A stretch of DNA of 46,724 bases from JBGTCY01 sp041748615 (GCA_041748615.1 JBGTCY010000153.1:1-46724); one strand, 5' to 3'. Shown: positions 1 through 9,252, numbered from the stretch's first letter. The notes: generated from the letters alone by a model not told the origin. Program-made: numbers and translations.

Positions 1-774
1 TCCGAAGAACAAACGAGTCGTCTTTTCAAAGGATTCCGTCAGGTCTGATACATAAAAATGATTATTACTTTTTTTCATTGCACTTCGCTGATGTTGATTA
101 GCAAGAAGCATTCCAACTTCATTGGAAATAAAATCGGTTGAGTCAAACACTTTTACTTTCTCCCGGTAGTAATCATTGATTTGCTTTTTAATCAGCGGGT
201 AGTGTGTGCACGCTAAAATTAACGCCTGAATGGATTGCAGACTGCTGTCGCTTAAATAAGTTTCAATGACCGCTTCGCTGATATTGTTATTATAAAAACC
301 GGCTTCAATCATTGGCGCCAGCAGCGGTGTCGCAAGTGAATGTACCTTGATGTCAGGTCGCAGAATTTGCAGGCGGCTTGAATAGGAGCCGGAGCTGATA
401 GTGCGCTGTGTTCCGATGATGCCGATTTCAGTCACTTCTTTCATAGAGGCGATGCCCGTTACTGCCGGGTCCACCACGTTCACAAAATGAGCCTGTTTTC
501 CATAGCTTTTGTTCAACTCATCATACGCCACAGACGAAGCGGTATTGCAGGCAATCACAATGATTTTACATCCTTTCTCAAGCAGAAATTCACTGATTTT
601 TCTGCAATAGTGAATAATCAGTTCTTCCGATTTATCGCCATAAGGCAAATGAGCGGTATCTCCGTAGTAGATAATGCTTTCCTCCGGGAAATCGCGTGTG
701 ATGCGGGCTGCAACGGTTAGTCCTCCTATGCCGGAATCAAAAATGCCGATAGGATGTGCCGTTGATTCTTTCAA
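1..774 (-). CDS. murI: Glutamate racemase (3' end outside window)
   Basis: Interconverts L- and D-glutamate in the cytoplasm, supplying D-Glu for peptidoglycan. The frame is open from the window edge to about 774. It reads PIGIFDSGIGG near the N-terminus, then GDTAHLPYG, the first catalytic cysteine in VIACNTASS, and the second in ILACTHYP. About 258 residues are present, so only a short C-terminal piece should be missing. No ATG fits; a TTG at 774, about seven codons before the HPIGIFD segment, is my best start, and this choice is uncertain. It is the last gene seen of the nadK-porG-uppS-bamA-skp-skp block, with 65 bases to the skp gene upstream. Confidence 0.93.
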   Translation of the reverse strand, partial: MKESTAHPIGIFDSGIGGLTVAARITRDFPEESIIYYGDTAHLPYGDKSEELIIHYCRKISEFLLEKGCKIIVIACNTASSVAYDELNKSYGKQAHFVNVVDPAVTGIASMKEVTEIGIIGTQRTISSGSYSSRLQILRPDIKVHSLATPLLAPMIEAGFYNNNISEAVIETYLSDSSLQSIQALILACTHYPLIKKQINDYYREKVKVFDSTDFISNEVGMLLANQHQRSAMKKSNNHFYVSDLTESFEKTTRLFFG

Positions 775-839
775 GGTTTTCGATGAATGGATGAGATGAA
801 AAAGACCGAACGAACCGGCATTTTTTGGTGAAAAGGGAT

Positions 840-1361
840 TTACTTCACATCCATCTTGCCTTTCACTAACTCCGTGATGTCGTCACTTGGAGGTGAATAA
901 AGCAGGTTGCTGCCGGTACTCGAATCAAACACATAATTGAATCCTTTTTCTTCCGCGACTGCTTTGATGGCTCCCATCACTTGTTCTTCCAGTGGCTTGA
1001 GCAACTCCACTTGTTTCTGCATGAGTTGGTCGTCACTGGAGCCTTGTAACTTGACGATACGAGTTTCGAGGTCGGTGATTTCTTTGGCTTTCACTTCTTT
1101 AATCGCGGGGAGCATGTCCTTTTCCTTGTCGTAATAGTCCTGCACTTTCTTGGTGTATTCTTTTTCCATATTGCCCAGTGTTTCCTGCATCTGAGCGGCA
1201 AAATCCTGAAGTTTCTTTTCAGCAGCCTTGTACCCCGGCATCGTTTCAAGTACCTTCGTGATATTCACGTGTCCGAGTTTGACTTTTGATTCCTGAGCCT
1301 GCGCGGGAATAGCAGCCAAAAAAAGACATACAACAAGACTTATGTTTAATAACATTTTCAT
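840..1361 (-). CDS. OmpH/Skp family periplasmic chaperone (copy 2)
   Basis: Periplasmic holdase that escorts unfolded outer-membrane proteins to the BAM complex. The 173-residue product starts with a clear signal peptide ending at AQAQ near residue 23. A small beta segment (KLGHVNITKVLETMPGY) follows, then a long charged alpha-helical region at about 50-130, matching the tentacle helices of Skp. The C-terminus (FNYVFDSSTGSNLLYS) is typical of Bacteroidota OmpH proteins. It lies 42 bases after a second skp-like gene and shares its layout, so the two are probably old tandem duplicates working with the adjacent bamA. Confidence 0.92.
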   Translation of the reverse strand: MKMLLNISLVVCLFLAAIPAQAQESKVKLGHVNITKVLETMPGYKAAEKKLQDFAAQMQETLGNMEKEYTKKVQDYYDKEKDMLPAIKEVKAKEITDLETRIVKLQGSSDDQLMQKQVELLKPLEEQVMGAIKAVAEEKGFNYVFDSSTGSNLLYSPPSDDITELVKGKMDVK

Positions 1362-1403
1362 TTTAATTTTTTTTTAGGAGTTAAAGATAATGATAAAAAA
1401 TTC

Positions 1404-1937
1404 TTATTTGGTTTGTTTTACAGCGGGATTAATGCCGAGCGCACGCAGGATATCGTCACTCTTGTCAAATTTCGCGCTGGCGAAAAGCATGCTCACTCCG
1501 CTTGATTTGTCGAAGATGAAATCGTATGCTTTTTCAGTCGCCATTTTTTGAATTTCATTGTAGATTTTATCCTGGATGGGTTTCACGAGTTCTTGTTTCT
1601 TTGTAAACAGTTCACCTTCGAAACCGAATTTTTGCTTCTGGAATTCCTTCACCGCGTTTTCTTTATTTTCGATTTCTTTCTGTTTTTTGATTTTCATGTC
1701 TTCAGGCATCAGCACCTGTTCCGCCTGATAGGCGCGGTAGAGTTCGTCAATTTCCTTATACCTGCGGTCAATTTCCGTGCGCCAGCCATCCGTAATTTCA
1801 TCAATTTTTTTCTGCGCTTGTTTGTACTCGGGAATATTATCAAGGATATATTCCGTATCCACAAAAACGAAACGCTGTGCGAATGAGGAGGCTGCAAAAA
1901 TCAACAGGAGGGTTGCGGTGGTAAAAATTGTTTTCAT
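1404..1937 (-). CDS. OmpH/Skp family periplasmic chaperone (copy 1)
   Basis: Second Skp-type periplasmic chaperone, 177 residues. It has a signal peptide (MKTIFTTATLLLIFAASSFAQ), an N-terminal strand segment containing VDTEYILDNIPEY, a coiled-coil region rich in Lys, Glu and Gln at about 40-125, and a C-terminal FDFIFDKSSGVSML-like segment (here YDFIFDKSSG) that closely matches the next gene. It begins 14 bases after the bamA stop, so it is almost certainly co-transcribed with bamA. Tandem skp genes after bamA are usual in Bacteroidota. Confidence 0.92.
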   Translation of the reverse strand: MKTIFTTATLLLIFAASSFAQRFVFVDTEYILDNIPEYKQAQKKIDEITDGWRTEIDRRYKEIDELYRAYQAEQVLMPEDMKIKKQKEIENKENAVKEFQKQKFGFEGELFTKKQELVKPIQDKIYNEIQKMATEKAYDFIFDKSSGVSMLFASAKFDKSDDILRALGINPAVKQTK

Positions 1938-1951
1938 AGCTAATATTTTTT

Positions 1952-4606
1952 TTATTCTGGTTCAAAGCCAAGTACGATACTGAATCGGCCGTACCGGCTC
2001 AAATAATTTCCAAAACTGGATGCCGACCCCAGGTCTTGGTCAAAACCTATGCCATAATCAAAACCTAACATACCGAACATCGGTAGGAAGATACGCACAC
2101 CAATACCGGCAGAGCGTCTGAGGTCAAAAGGATTGTACTCTTTGATATTGTTCCAATAATTACCGCCTTCCAAAAATGCAAGTGCATAAATGGTAGCCGA
2201 TGGATTGGTGGAAAATGGGAATCGCATTTCGAGTGTGAATTTATTAAAAAATGGCGCACCTTGCCGTGGTGAAATTACTTCATATCCGCGCAACGCGATA
2301 ATATCCCTTCCAAAAAACTGGATATTGGAGATGCCATCACCACCCAATTCGAACCTTTCAAAAGGCGAATAACCGATTTTATCATTGTACAATCCTAAGA
2401 ATCCGAATTTGGCTGCAAAGCGCATTACGAGCGGGTGTTTGCTTTTTTCATTGCCAATGATAGTGGCAAACCACTGCGCGTTGAAACGCCATTTATGATA
2501 CTCAATCCATTTGTATTTGTCTTCATCTTCAAGCACAACAGGGCTATCCGATGAAAACCTGCCGCCTCTTATCAACGAATAGGGCGGTGTAATCCTCAGT
2601 GTGAGCGAGAAGGTGGAGCCGCTGCGCGGAAAAATCTGGTCATACACGGTGTTTCTTGCCAGCACAAACTGTGTGCTGAGATTGTTGGATGTGCCGTTTT
2701 GTAAAATGAAAATGGAGGAAGCCCAGTTCACCAAATTGAATCTTTCATAAATCAGGGATGCCTGAAAAGTGAAAAAATCATCGGGCCATTTCAGCCGGGT
2801 GCCGATTCCCATTGTCGCTCCATTCGTGATTTGCTTCCCCATCACCTGCCGTGTCTGGAAATTCAAATCAGAAAAACGCGTGTGGTAGTAACTTACAGAA
2901 AATGAATTGGGTTTTTTTCCTCCCAGCCAGGGTTCGGTGAAGGAGAAATTATAGGATTGGAAAATTTTACCATTCGTTTGAACACGCAGCGACAACCGCT
3001 GACCGTCACCGGAAGGCAATGGAGTCCAGGTGCCTCTTTTAAACATGTTTTGGATGGAAAAGTTGGTGAAAACCACACCGAGACTTCCTACCACGCCTCT
3101 CCCTCTGCCGCCCCATCCGGCAGATAACTCTAACTGGTCAGATGGCTTCTCGCTGACATGGTATTCAATATCCACCGTACCGCGCGCAGGGTCAGGAATC
3201 GGTATCACCTGCAACTCCTCCGGATTAAAATAGTTGAGCGCGATGATTTCGCGTTGTGAACGGATAAGGTCTGCGCGGCTGAATTTGCTGCCGGGTAACG
3301 TGCGCAACTCTCTCCGGATGACATATTCTTTTGTTTTAGTGTTGCCGTAAATTCTGATTTCGTTGATAGTCGCCTGCGGTCCTTCATAAATGCGAATCTC
3401 CATATCAATCGAATCGTTTTCGACATTCACTTCCACCGGAGTAACCTGGAAAAACAAGTAACCGTCATCCATGTAAATGGAGCTGATGTCATTGCCGCTC
3501 TGGCTCATGAACAGACGCTCATCCAGCAACAATTGATTGAAGATTTCTCCCTTTTCGATATTGAGGATTTTATCAAGAAATTCATCCGAGTATTTGTTAT
3601 TTCCTTTCCAGGTGATATTGCGGAAATAATATTGTCTGCCTTCAGATATTTTCATGTCAATCTGCAGATGCTTTCCTTTCATATAAACCGTATCAAAAAC
3701 CACCTGCGCGTCACGGTAGCCTTTTTCATTGTAGTAGTCAATGATTTTTAATTTGTCATTCCTGAATTCCTTGGCGATAAATTTCGAACCTTTGAAAAAA
3801 TTCAGATTGGACTTATCGGTGATATACTGATAGATATTGGAGGGAGCAATATTGGTGAGCCAGTCAAATACACTCACACTGTCAGGAATTGCCTCTTTAA
3901 TATTTTCCTTATTCAGCAGGGCTTTGATGTCGAACTTCACTTTTTCCCTTGTCTCCTTCATCAGCTTTTTTACTTTTTTATCTGCCACTATCTCATTGCC
4001 ATCAATACGAATACTGCCGATTTTTACTTTGTTGCCTTTGTGGATTTCAATTTCAAGAAAAATACTGTTTGCCAGCAGGGTATCCGGAATCTCACGAATC
4101 GTTACCGAAGCATTCAGGAATCCTTTTTCCCGGTAAAAATTTTTAATCGTGTTGGCTGTGGTCATTTTGGTATTATCATTCACCACGCGCCCTTTAATTA
4201 AATTGATTTTCTCACGAATGTCATCTGCTTCCCCTTTTTTAATGCCCTTTAATGTAAACCTTGAAAGACGCGCTTTTTCTTTCAGCGACACTTCCAGAAA
4301 TACGGTGCTGCCGATGGTTTTCGTGATATAAACCTCAATATCGGTGAAAAGCCCCTGTTGCCATAAACTTTTAATGGAAAGGGAAATGGCATCTCCCGGA
4401 ATATCAATTTTATCCCCTACCCTTAAGCCAGAAAGTGAAACGAGAATTTCAGGGTCTAAATGAAGAGTGCCGGTAACGGTGATTCCTCCGATGGTATATT
4501 CACCCGGTATGGCATAGTTGACCTCTTTTCTTGATTCCTGAGCGATAGCCGGGAGGAGAAAAAACAGGGAGCATATAAAAAGAGAGCAGGTACGCAGAAG
4601 GTTCAT
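1952..4606 (-). CDS. bamA: Outer membrane protein assembly factor BamA
   Basis: Central Omp85 subunit of the BAM complex, which folds and inserts beta-barrel proteins in the outer membrane. The 884-residue product has a signal peptide (LFFLLPAIAQ, residues about 1-22) and a run of POTRA domains to about residue 450; examples of POTRA-style text are ITVTGTLHLD, IGSIRIDGN, and INEIRIYGNTKTKEYVIRREL. The C-terminal half is an Omp85 barrel, including the conserved FFGRDIIALRGYE segment that contains the RGY motif and a final aromatic-rich strand. Length fits Bacteroidota BamA. The start overlaps the uppS stop by 4 bases, indicating translational coupling. Confidence 0.97.
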   Translation of the reverse strand: MNLLRTCSLFICSLFFLLPAIAQESRKEVNYAIPGEYTIGGITVTGTLHLDPEILVSLSGLRVGDKIDIPGDAISLSIKSLWQQGLFTDIEVYITKTIGSTVFLEVSLKEKARLSRFTLKGIKKGEADDIREKINLIKGRVVNDNTKMTTANTIKNFYREKGFLNASVTIREIPDTLLANSIFLEIEIHKGNKVKIGSIRIDGNEIVADKKVKKLMKETREKVKFDIKALLNKENIKEAIPDSVSVFDWLTNIAPSNIYQYITDKSNLNFFKGSKFIAKEFRNDKLKIIDYYNEKGYRDAQVVFDTVYMKGKHLQIDMKISEGRQYYFRNITWKGNNKYSDEFLDKILNIEKGEIFNQLLLDERLFMSQSGNDISSIYMDDGYLFFQVTPVEVNVENDSIDMEIRIYEGPQATINEIRIYGNTKTKEYVIRRELRTLPGSKFSRADLIRSQREIIALNYFNPEELQVIPIPDPARGTVDIEYHVSEKPSDQLELSAGWGGRGRGVVGSLGVVFTNFSIQNMFKRGTWTPLPSGDGQRLSLRVQTNGKIFQSYNFSFTEPWLGGKKPNSFSVSYYHTRFSDLNFQTRQVMGKQITNGATMGIGTRLKWPDDFFTFQASLIYERFNLVNWASSIFILQNGTSNNLSTQFVLARNTVYDQIFPRSGSTFSLTLRITPPYSLIRGGRFSSDSPVVLEDEDKYKWIEYHKWRFNAQWFATIIGNEKSKHPLVMRFAAKFGFLGLYNDKIGYSPFERFELGGDGISNIQFFGRDIIALRGYEVISPRQGAPFFNKFTLEMRFPFSTNPSATIYALAFLEGGNYWNNIKEYNPFDLRRSAGIGVRIFLPMFGMLGFDYGIGFDQDLGSASSFGNYLSRYGRFSIVLGFEPE

Positions 4607-5418
4607 CCGATAATTATTTGTTCACTTACTTTTCCAAAACGTCTTTCACGTTGCTGATAACTGATGATAGCTTGGTAGAGGTCTTCCGCCTGAAAATCGG
4701 GCCACAGGGTGTCGGTAAAATATAATTCCGCATAAGCGATTTGCCAGAGCAGGAAATTACTGATGCGCTGTTCACCGCTCGTGCGGATGAGCAACTCAGG
4801 GTCCGGGTAATCTTTAGTATCAAGCGCGCTGGAAAAAACATCTTCATCAATTTTTTCCGGAGAGATTTCGCCATGCGCAGCTTGTTCGCATAATCTTTTG
4901 CAGGCTTCTGTAATTTCCCAACGCGCACTGTAACTTAACGCCAGAATGAGTTTCATCCTGCTGTTGTTTTTTGTTTGCTCGATGGATTCATGCAGGTTTT
5001 TCTGACAGCGGGGCGGCAAAACACCGGTGTTGCCGATAGTTTTCAGGCTGATGTCATTTTTCATCAACGTTTTGGTTTCTGATTTAATGGTACTCACCAA
5101 CAATTCCATCAAAGCGGTGACTTCCGCACGGGGTCGCGCCCAGTTTTCTTTCGAAAAAGCGTAAAGCGTAAGATATTTAATCCCAAGTTCCGCGCTGATT
5201 TCAGCGATGCGTTTCACGGTTTTCACTCCGTTTCTGTGACCAAAAACCCGGGGTTTGCCGTTTTTCTTTGCCCACCGTCCGTTGCCATCCATGATAATGG
5301 CAATATGCTGCGGAAGTTTACTATGGTCAATCAGTTCCTTCAAATCCTTCACGGACAAGGTTGGTTTTGCTGCAAATCTAATAAAAAAGGTCAGTGTATT
5401 TTGGATGGATAAGGGCAC
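4603..5418 (-). CDS. uppS: Isoprenyl transferase (undecaprenyl diphosphate synthase)
   Basis: Cis-prenyltransferase that condenses isopentenyl diphosphate with farnesyl diphosphate to build the C55 carrier lipid for peptidoglycan and other glycans. Visible family motifs are IAIIMDGNGRWAKK (catalytic Asp), GHRNGVKTVKRI, YLTLYAFSKENWARP, LALSYSARWEI, and the C-terminal PDPELLIRTSGEQRISNFLLWQIAYAE-type block. The longest frame starts with an ATG at 5418 and overlaps the upstream barrel gene by 28 bases. The family is usually near 250 residues, so a TTG at 5358 or GTG at 5352 is a realistic alternative. The 3' end overlaps bamA by 4 bases. Confidence 0.95.
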   Translation of the reverse strand: MPLSIQNTLTFFIRFAAKPTLSVKDLKELIDHSKLPQHIAIIMDGNGRWAKKNGKPRVFGHRNGVKTVKRIAEISAELGIKYLTLYAFSKENWARPRAEVTALMELLVSTIKSETKTLMKNDISLKTIGNTGVLPPRCQKNLHESIEQTKNNSRMKLILALSYSARWEITEACKRLCEQAAHGEISPEKIDEDVFSSALDTKDYPDPELLIRTSGEQRISNFLLWQIAYAELYFTDTLWPDFQAEDLYQAIISYQQRERRFGKVSEQIIIG

Positions 5419-6209
5419 TTCATCCGAATCGGTGAATATGAAATCATTATTCCAAAAAACAAATAGTCGTCAAACCTCTCCGCAACGCCTCTTTGTTTGC
5501 CCTTGATACCGATTAAAGGGTCAGTCACTTCTCCGGAACGGTCAGAAAGCACATTGGCAAGAGGTGGGTCTCCCGCGTTTGATAGTGTTCCCGGGTAAAC
5601 TCCGCTCACATCGTCTAAATAATCGGTGAAAGTTTTCCGGTAGCCTCCTTCAATTCCGATTGTCCAATAAGGTGTGAAACTGTATTTAAATCCACCACCC
5701 AACGGAATCCCGAAATTTACTCTTGAATAGCCTTTGTCTTCGGTCTGAAATGGTCGAAGGCTGTAAGTAGCGCCATCATACTCCGTCACCGGATTAAAGT
5801 AAAATACAGAAATGCCCATTAACAGGTAGGGTGTAAAGGCGAGATGCTTTTTTTCGCGGTCATATTTAAAGAAATTAAACTCAACATGGCTGCTGAATTC
5901 AAAAATATTGGAGCGGAAAGATAAGTTTCTGACCTGTTGATAGGGATATTTTGACAGGTCATCATCAAACCCTACTTTGCCGTAATTGAAGCCGTTTTTA
6001 AAAGCAAACCTGTATCCTAAATTATACCTGAAAAACAAACCTCCGGCAGGTCCCAGATATTCAAAACTGGCGTTGGTATTCAGGTCGCCAAAATAATTGG
6101 CAACTCCCATCCATGCTCCATATTCCAGTTCCTGAGCCGCGCTGTTTTGAAAAGACAGTGATAAGCTAATCGCTAAAAACAGGCTGTAGAATTGATTTCG
6201 CATTTTCAT
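5391..6209 (-). CDS. PorG-like (DUF6089) outer membrane barrel protein, copy 2
   Basis: Outer-membrane beta-barrel of the DUF6089 family. Its relative PorG of Porphyromonas is a T9SS component encoded just upstream of uppS and bamA, the same position as here. I start at the ATG at 6209 because a good signal peptide follows (MKMRNQFYSLFLAISLSLSF, cleavage after SAAQ); another ATG lies at 6203, and upstream ATGs to 6311 give an unlikely N-terminus. Family-like text includes GVANYFGDLNTN, YFNPVTEYDGATYSLRPFQTEDKGYS and FTDYLDDVSGVY. It is a paralogue of the next gene upstream. Assignment to T9SS is inference from family and synteny. Confidence 0.88.
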   Translation of the reverse strand: MKMRNQFYSLFLAISLSLSFQNSAAQELEYGAWMGVANYFGDLNTNASFEYLGPAGGLFFRYNLGYRFAFKNGFNYGKVGFDDDLSKYPYQQVRNLSFRSNIFEFSSHVEFNFFKYDREKKHLAFTPYLLMGISVFYFNPVTEYDGATYSLRPFQTEDKGYSRVNFGIPLGGGFKYSFTPYWTIGIEGGYRKTFTDYLDDVSGVYPGTLSNAGDPPLANVLSDRSGEVTDPLIGIKGKQRGVAERFDDYLFFGIMISYSPIRMKCPYPSKIH

Positions 6210-6265
6210 CTCCGGAAAGAAATTCATTGAATGTCGCCTCCCGGTGTTTTTAAATCTATAAATCA

Positions 6266-6299
6266 AGAAAGCCCAAATATATTTCATTTTGGGCTTTCT
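6266..6299 (-). terminator. Hairpin between the two PorG-like genes
   Basis: A perfect 12-bp stem (AGAAAGCCCAAA and TTTGGGCTTTCT) with a 10-base AT-rich loop. It lies just after the stop of the 6328-7311 gene on the minus strand. The downstream T-rich tract is weak (TTGATTTATAG), so it could be a partial terminator or an mRNA-stabilising stem that separates expression of the two paralogues. Confidence 0.6.
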
Positions 6300-6327
6300 C
6301 AACGCTATCAAATAAGTTTTATTGTGT

Positions 6328-7311
6328 TTACCAGGTACGGTTTTTAATAAACCGTTTGTATTTATTGATTTTCTTCCGTTTTGCAGGGTTATGCTTCACG
6401 ATATTCCGTTTATGAGAATATGAAAACTCCGAGAATTTGTTGGGCAGTTTGTAGGCAATCGTAAACGTGGAAAATAGATAAGAATCTTTGCTTCCGGGAT
6501 TACCTCTCACTTCACCGGGTTTGGTCACGCTTCCATAAGACTCTTCCGGGTCAATTTCATGCGACCTGCGTGACAGTTCATAAACTTTAGTGCCTTTTTC
6601 AGAGCCGTAAAAATCAATGAATTCCTGTTTAGAGACATAATTGGTGCTCACATCATCCAGATAATCCGTGAAAGTGAAACGGTGACCGATTTCAAAACCG
6701 ACAGTTACCAAGCGACTAACCACCATTTTCACTCCCAACCCGATTGGGATTGAAGGTTGCAGTAAAGAATATTTTTTTCTGTCAGGATATTGGGGCATTC
6801 CCTGACCTTCAGTACCTAAAGGGCGCAATGGCACCCATTGTCCATTGTATTCAGCTTTCGGATTAAACCAAACCATCGCGATACCGGTAAATAAATAAGG
6901 AGCAATCCAGTTTTTGGTGTTGCCGGGCATGTAGCGCATGAAATTTACTTCAGCGGTTGCTGAAAATTCCACCACATGAGAACGGAAATGCAGATTACGA
7001 TAGTTTCTAAACCAGGCATCATCGTGCAGTCTTTCTGTTTTAGCAAGACGGTCATCTCCAGCCCACATGCCGTAAGTCATCGCGCCTTTCACAGCGAAAA
7101 ACGGGTTAAAAGTGTTTCTGAAATATAAGGTGGTAGCGGGTCGGAACAAAGAAGCCTCCACATCCCCAATGTAAGAACGCCCTTTGGATTGTTTTTTTCC
7201 AAGGTCGCCCAGGAAGTTACTCACTCCCAATCCAGCGCCAATCTCAAATGTTTGCCCGAATGTCAGGACAGACAAAAACATGGCGCTTAAAACAATGGTC
7301 ATCCGTTTCAT
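6328..7311 (-). CDS. PorG-like (DUF6089) outer membrane barrel protein, copy 1
   Basis: Second DUF6089-type barrel, 327 residues from the ATG at 7311, chosen because MKRMTIVLSAMFLSVLTFGQ is a clear signal peptide; the frame extends upstream to 7386 with an implausible Cys/His-rich leader. It matches the downstream paralogue in GVSNFLGDLGKK, FNPKAEYNGQWVPLRPLGTEGQG and FTDYLDDVSTNYVS. The C-terminus carries a 30-residue extension very rich in Lys, Arg and Asn, unlike its partner. A 13-bp palindrome CATGTCTGACATG (7350-7362) sits about 40 bases upstream and could be an operator. Its role in T9SS or envelope biogenesis is inferred. Confidence 0.85.
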   Translation of the reverse strand: MKRMTIVLSAMFLSVLTFGQTFEIGAGLGVSNFLGDLGKKQSKGRSYIGDVEASLFRPATTLYFRNTFNPFFAVKGAMTYGMWAGDDRLAKTERLHDDAWFRNYRNLHFRSHVVEFSATAEVNFMRYMPGNTKNWIAPYLFTGIAMVWFNPKAEYNGQWVPLRPLGTEGQGMPQYPDRKKYSLLQPSIPIGLGVKMVVSRLVTVGFEIGHRFTFTDYLDDVSTNYVSKQEFIDFYGSEKGTKVYELSRRSHEIDPEESYGSVTKPGEVRGNPGSKDSYLFSTFTIAYKLPNKFSEFSYSHKRNIVKHNPAKRKKINKYKRFIKNRTW

Positions 7312-7421
7312 GGTCACATAGTTTTTAAGCTCACAAAAAGTCACACACACATGTCTGACATGAGTTGATACGCAACAATGCGACAAAAGTTACAGGCTGA
7401 AAAGATGGAATGTAATGCGGG

Positions 7422-8300
7422 TTAGTTCCGCTGGTCAACACCCCAGCCGAGTTTGGCGCGGATGGTGTTGAGGTAATTATCATCGTTGATAATCATGAGA
7501 TTGATGCTGAAGTTTTCTTTACGGACAGCTAATTGAAAGGATTTATCAATCGTTTCATAGCGGGAATCTAAGGTGCAGAGAAAAGTTTCGCTCCGTCCTT
7601 CCACCACAAACGAAAGCACCGAATCGTTGGATACGATAATCGGGCGCACATTCAGATTATGCGGAGCGACCGGGGTAATCACAAAATTTTCGGAGGTGGG
7701 AAAAATAATGGGACCTCCGCAGCTTAGCGAATACCCGGTGGAGCCGGTGGGAGTCGCGATAATTAAACCATCCGCCCAATAAGAATTCAACAACTCGCCA
7801 TTAATATAGGTATGGATGGTAATCATGGATGAAGTATCCTTCTTGTGGATGGAAAATTCGTTGAGCGCGTAATTCACTCCGTCAAACAGCGGTTTGTTTG
7901 AATCAAGATGAATCAGAGTGCGCTTATCCAACTTGTAGGTTTTGTTGGCTAACGCATCAACCGCTTTCCCGATATCTTCCTTGCCTGTTCCTGCAAGGAA
8001 ACCGAGTCTGCCGGTGTTGATGCCGAGAATTGGAGTGTTGGAATTTCTGACTAATGTCAGCGTATCGAGCAAAGTACCATCACCACCGAGGCTAATCAGA
8101 TAATCCATGTGAGTTTTCACATCTTCATAATCGCTGAAAGTTTTAACCTGATTTTTGAATGTGATTACCCCCTGAATCAACTCCATATAACCATGATGAA
8201 TGGAAAGGTTGAAATCCTTTTCCATTAATAAATCAATCAATTGCTGGATTAATGGAATATCATCCGGCTGAAGTACTCTCCCGTAAATAGCAACACGCAT
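7422..8300 (-). CDS. nadK: NAD kinase
   Basis: Cytoplasmic enzyme that phosphorylates NAD to NADP. The 292-residue product shows the diagnostic GGDGTLLDT motif (about residues 72-80), ILGINTGRLGFLAGT, the NEFSIHK region, and the glycine-rich ATPTGSTGYSLSCGGPI block of the NAD kinase/diacylglycerol kinase fold. Length and ATG start fit the family. It heads the minus-strand block that continues with the PorG-like genes; the 110-base gap to the next start suggests a separate promoter may also act there. Confidence 0.96.
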   Translation of the reverse strand: MRVAIYGRVLQPDDIPLIQQLIDLLMEKDFNLSIHHGYMELIQGVITFKNQVKTFSDYEDVKTHMDYLISLGGDGTLLDTLTLVRNSNTPILGINTGRLGFLAGTGKEDIGKAVDALANKTYKLDKRTLIHLDSNKPLFDGVNYALNEFSIHKKDTSSMITIHTYINGELLNSYWADGLIIATPTGSTGYSLSCGGPIIFPTSENFVITPVAPHNLNVRPIIVSNDSVLSFVVEGRSETFLCTLDSRYETIDKSFQLAVRKENFSINLMIINDDNYLNTIRAKLGWGVDQRN

Positions 8301-8402
8301 AATTTATTTGATAATGTGGAGTAAAGATAAAGGAATTGACGGCTTAAAGAAAGTTTTGTGTTTACATAGGCGCATTTAACAGCATTACCCAAAGTGTAAA
8401 AA

Positions 8403-8578
8403 AACTAAAGTCTGAGCCCACTCTTAAAAAGCAAAAAACATAAAAATTGCCACTAAGACTCAAGGTCACAAAGTTTCACTATGAATTGCTTTCCAATATC
8501 TTAAACTTTGTGTTTTCTTTGTGCCATCGTGTCTTTGTGGCAAAAAAAAATACTTTTCGGAGTGGACTCAAGTCTAAA
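8403..8578. repeat. MITE-like imperfect inverted repeat
   Basis: This fills most of the 320-base gap between nadK and the next gene. Two nested arm pairs are visible. The outer pair is AGTCTGAGCCCACTC (8409-8423) against the reverse complement of 8560-8575 (AGACTTGAGTCCACTC). The inner pair is GCCACTAAGACTCAAGGTCA onward (8449-8476) against the reverse complement of 8503-8541 (GCCACAAAGACACGATGGCA onward). Both inner arms end in CACAAAGTTT. No transposase lies inside, so a non-autonomous mobile or REP-type element is likely. Confidence 0.55.
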
Positions 8579-8620
8579 TTCTGATAACACTTATTGGGGT
8601 TGTTTTTTAGACATTATTAA

Positions 8621-9247
8621 TTAACTGAATCGCCTGATTTTGTAATAAACGATTTTGATGTATTCATTATTGACGAAAATGAGACCATTTTCGCTTTTCC
8701 ACCATTCATTTTCATCATAAGAAGAACTGGGCGCGCCACGGATGATGAGTTGTAATCCTTCGTCTTCAAATCTTTTTTTGAAAGTTTGTTTGATACGCTC
8801 TGTATGAAACTTTGTAGAAAGCACGGCTAATTTTTTGATGTTGTTTTCGCGGCAGTATTCCAGAATATAATCGGCTTCTTCTTTTGTGCTCGTTCCTTTC
8901 AGAATCAGCAAAATATCATTTTCCGGAATTCCTTCATTTAAAAGGTGCATTTTGGTGAGTTCGCTTTCGAAGTAATCTATTTTAGCAATTTTGAAAAGTG
9001 TGGGAATGTTTTCACCGGTGCAGATGATTTTCTCCACATAACCCTCATGGTAAAGCCGAATCGCTTCATTACCCCTGTCCCAGGCGCCACCGGAAAGAAT
9101 AAACAACGCGGGAACATGTTCCATCTTGTTTTCATAGACAAGCTGATTGCCGAAAAAACGCAGGATAGGCACATGCAGTAACGCGAAAATGAGCAACAGC
9201 GCGAAAAGGACGGCAACGGTATAAAGCAGTTTTTTCAAAAAACTCAT
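8621..9247 (-). CDS. YdcF/SanA-type (DUF218) membrane-anchored protein
   Basis: 208 residues with one N-terminal membrane helix (about 5-27, rich in Leu, Ala and Phe) followed by a DUF218-type domain: ALFILSGGAWDRGNEAIRLY, VEKIICTGEN, GTSTKEEADYILEYC and KLAVLSTKFHTERIKQTF. Family members are linked to envelope integrity and possibly glycan or lipid metabolism, but the reaction is not settled. It begins 5 bases after the pseudouridine synthase stop, so the two share a transcript. The domain probably faces the periplasm, which is inference from the single N-terminal helix. Confidence 0.8.
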   Translation of the reverse strand: MSFLKKLLYTVAVLFALLLIFALLHVPILRFFGNQLVYENKMEHVPALFILSGGAWDRGNEAIRLYHEGYVEKIICTGENIPTLFKIAKIDYFESELTKMHLLNEGIPENDILLILKGTSTKEEADYILEYCRENNIKKLAVLSTKFHTERIKQTFKKRFEDEGLQLIIRGAPSSSYDENEWWKSENGLIFVNNEYIKIVYYKIRRFS

Positions 9248-9252
9248 CCGGC

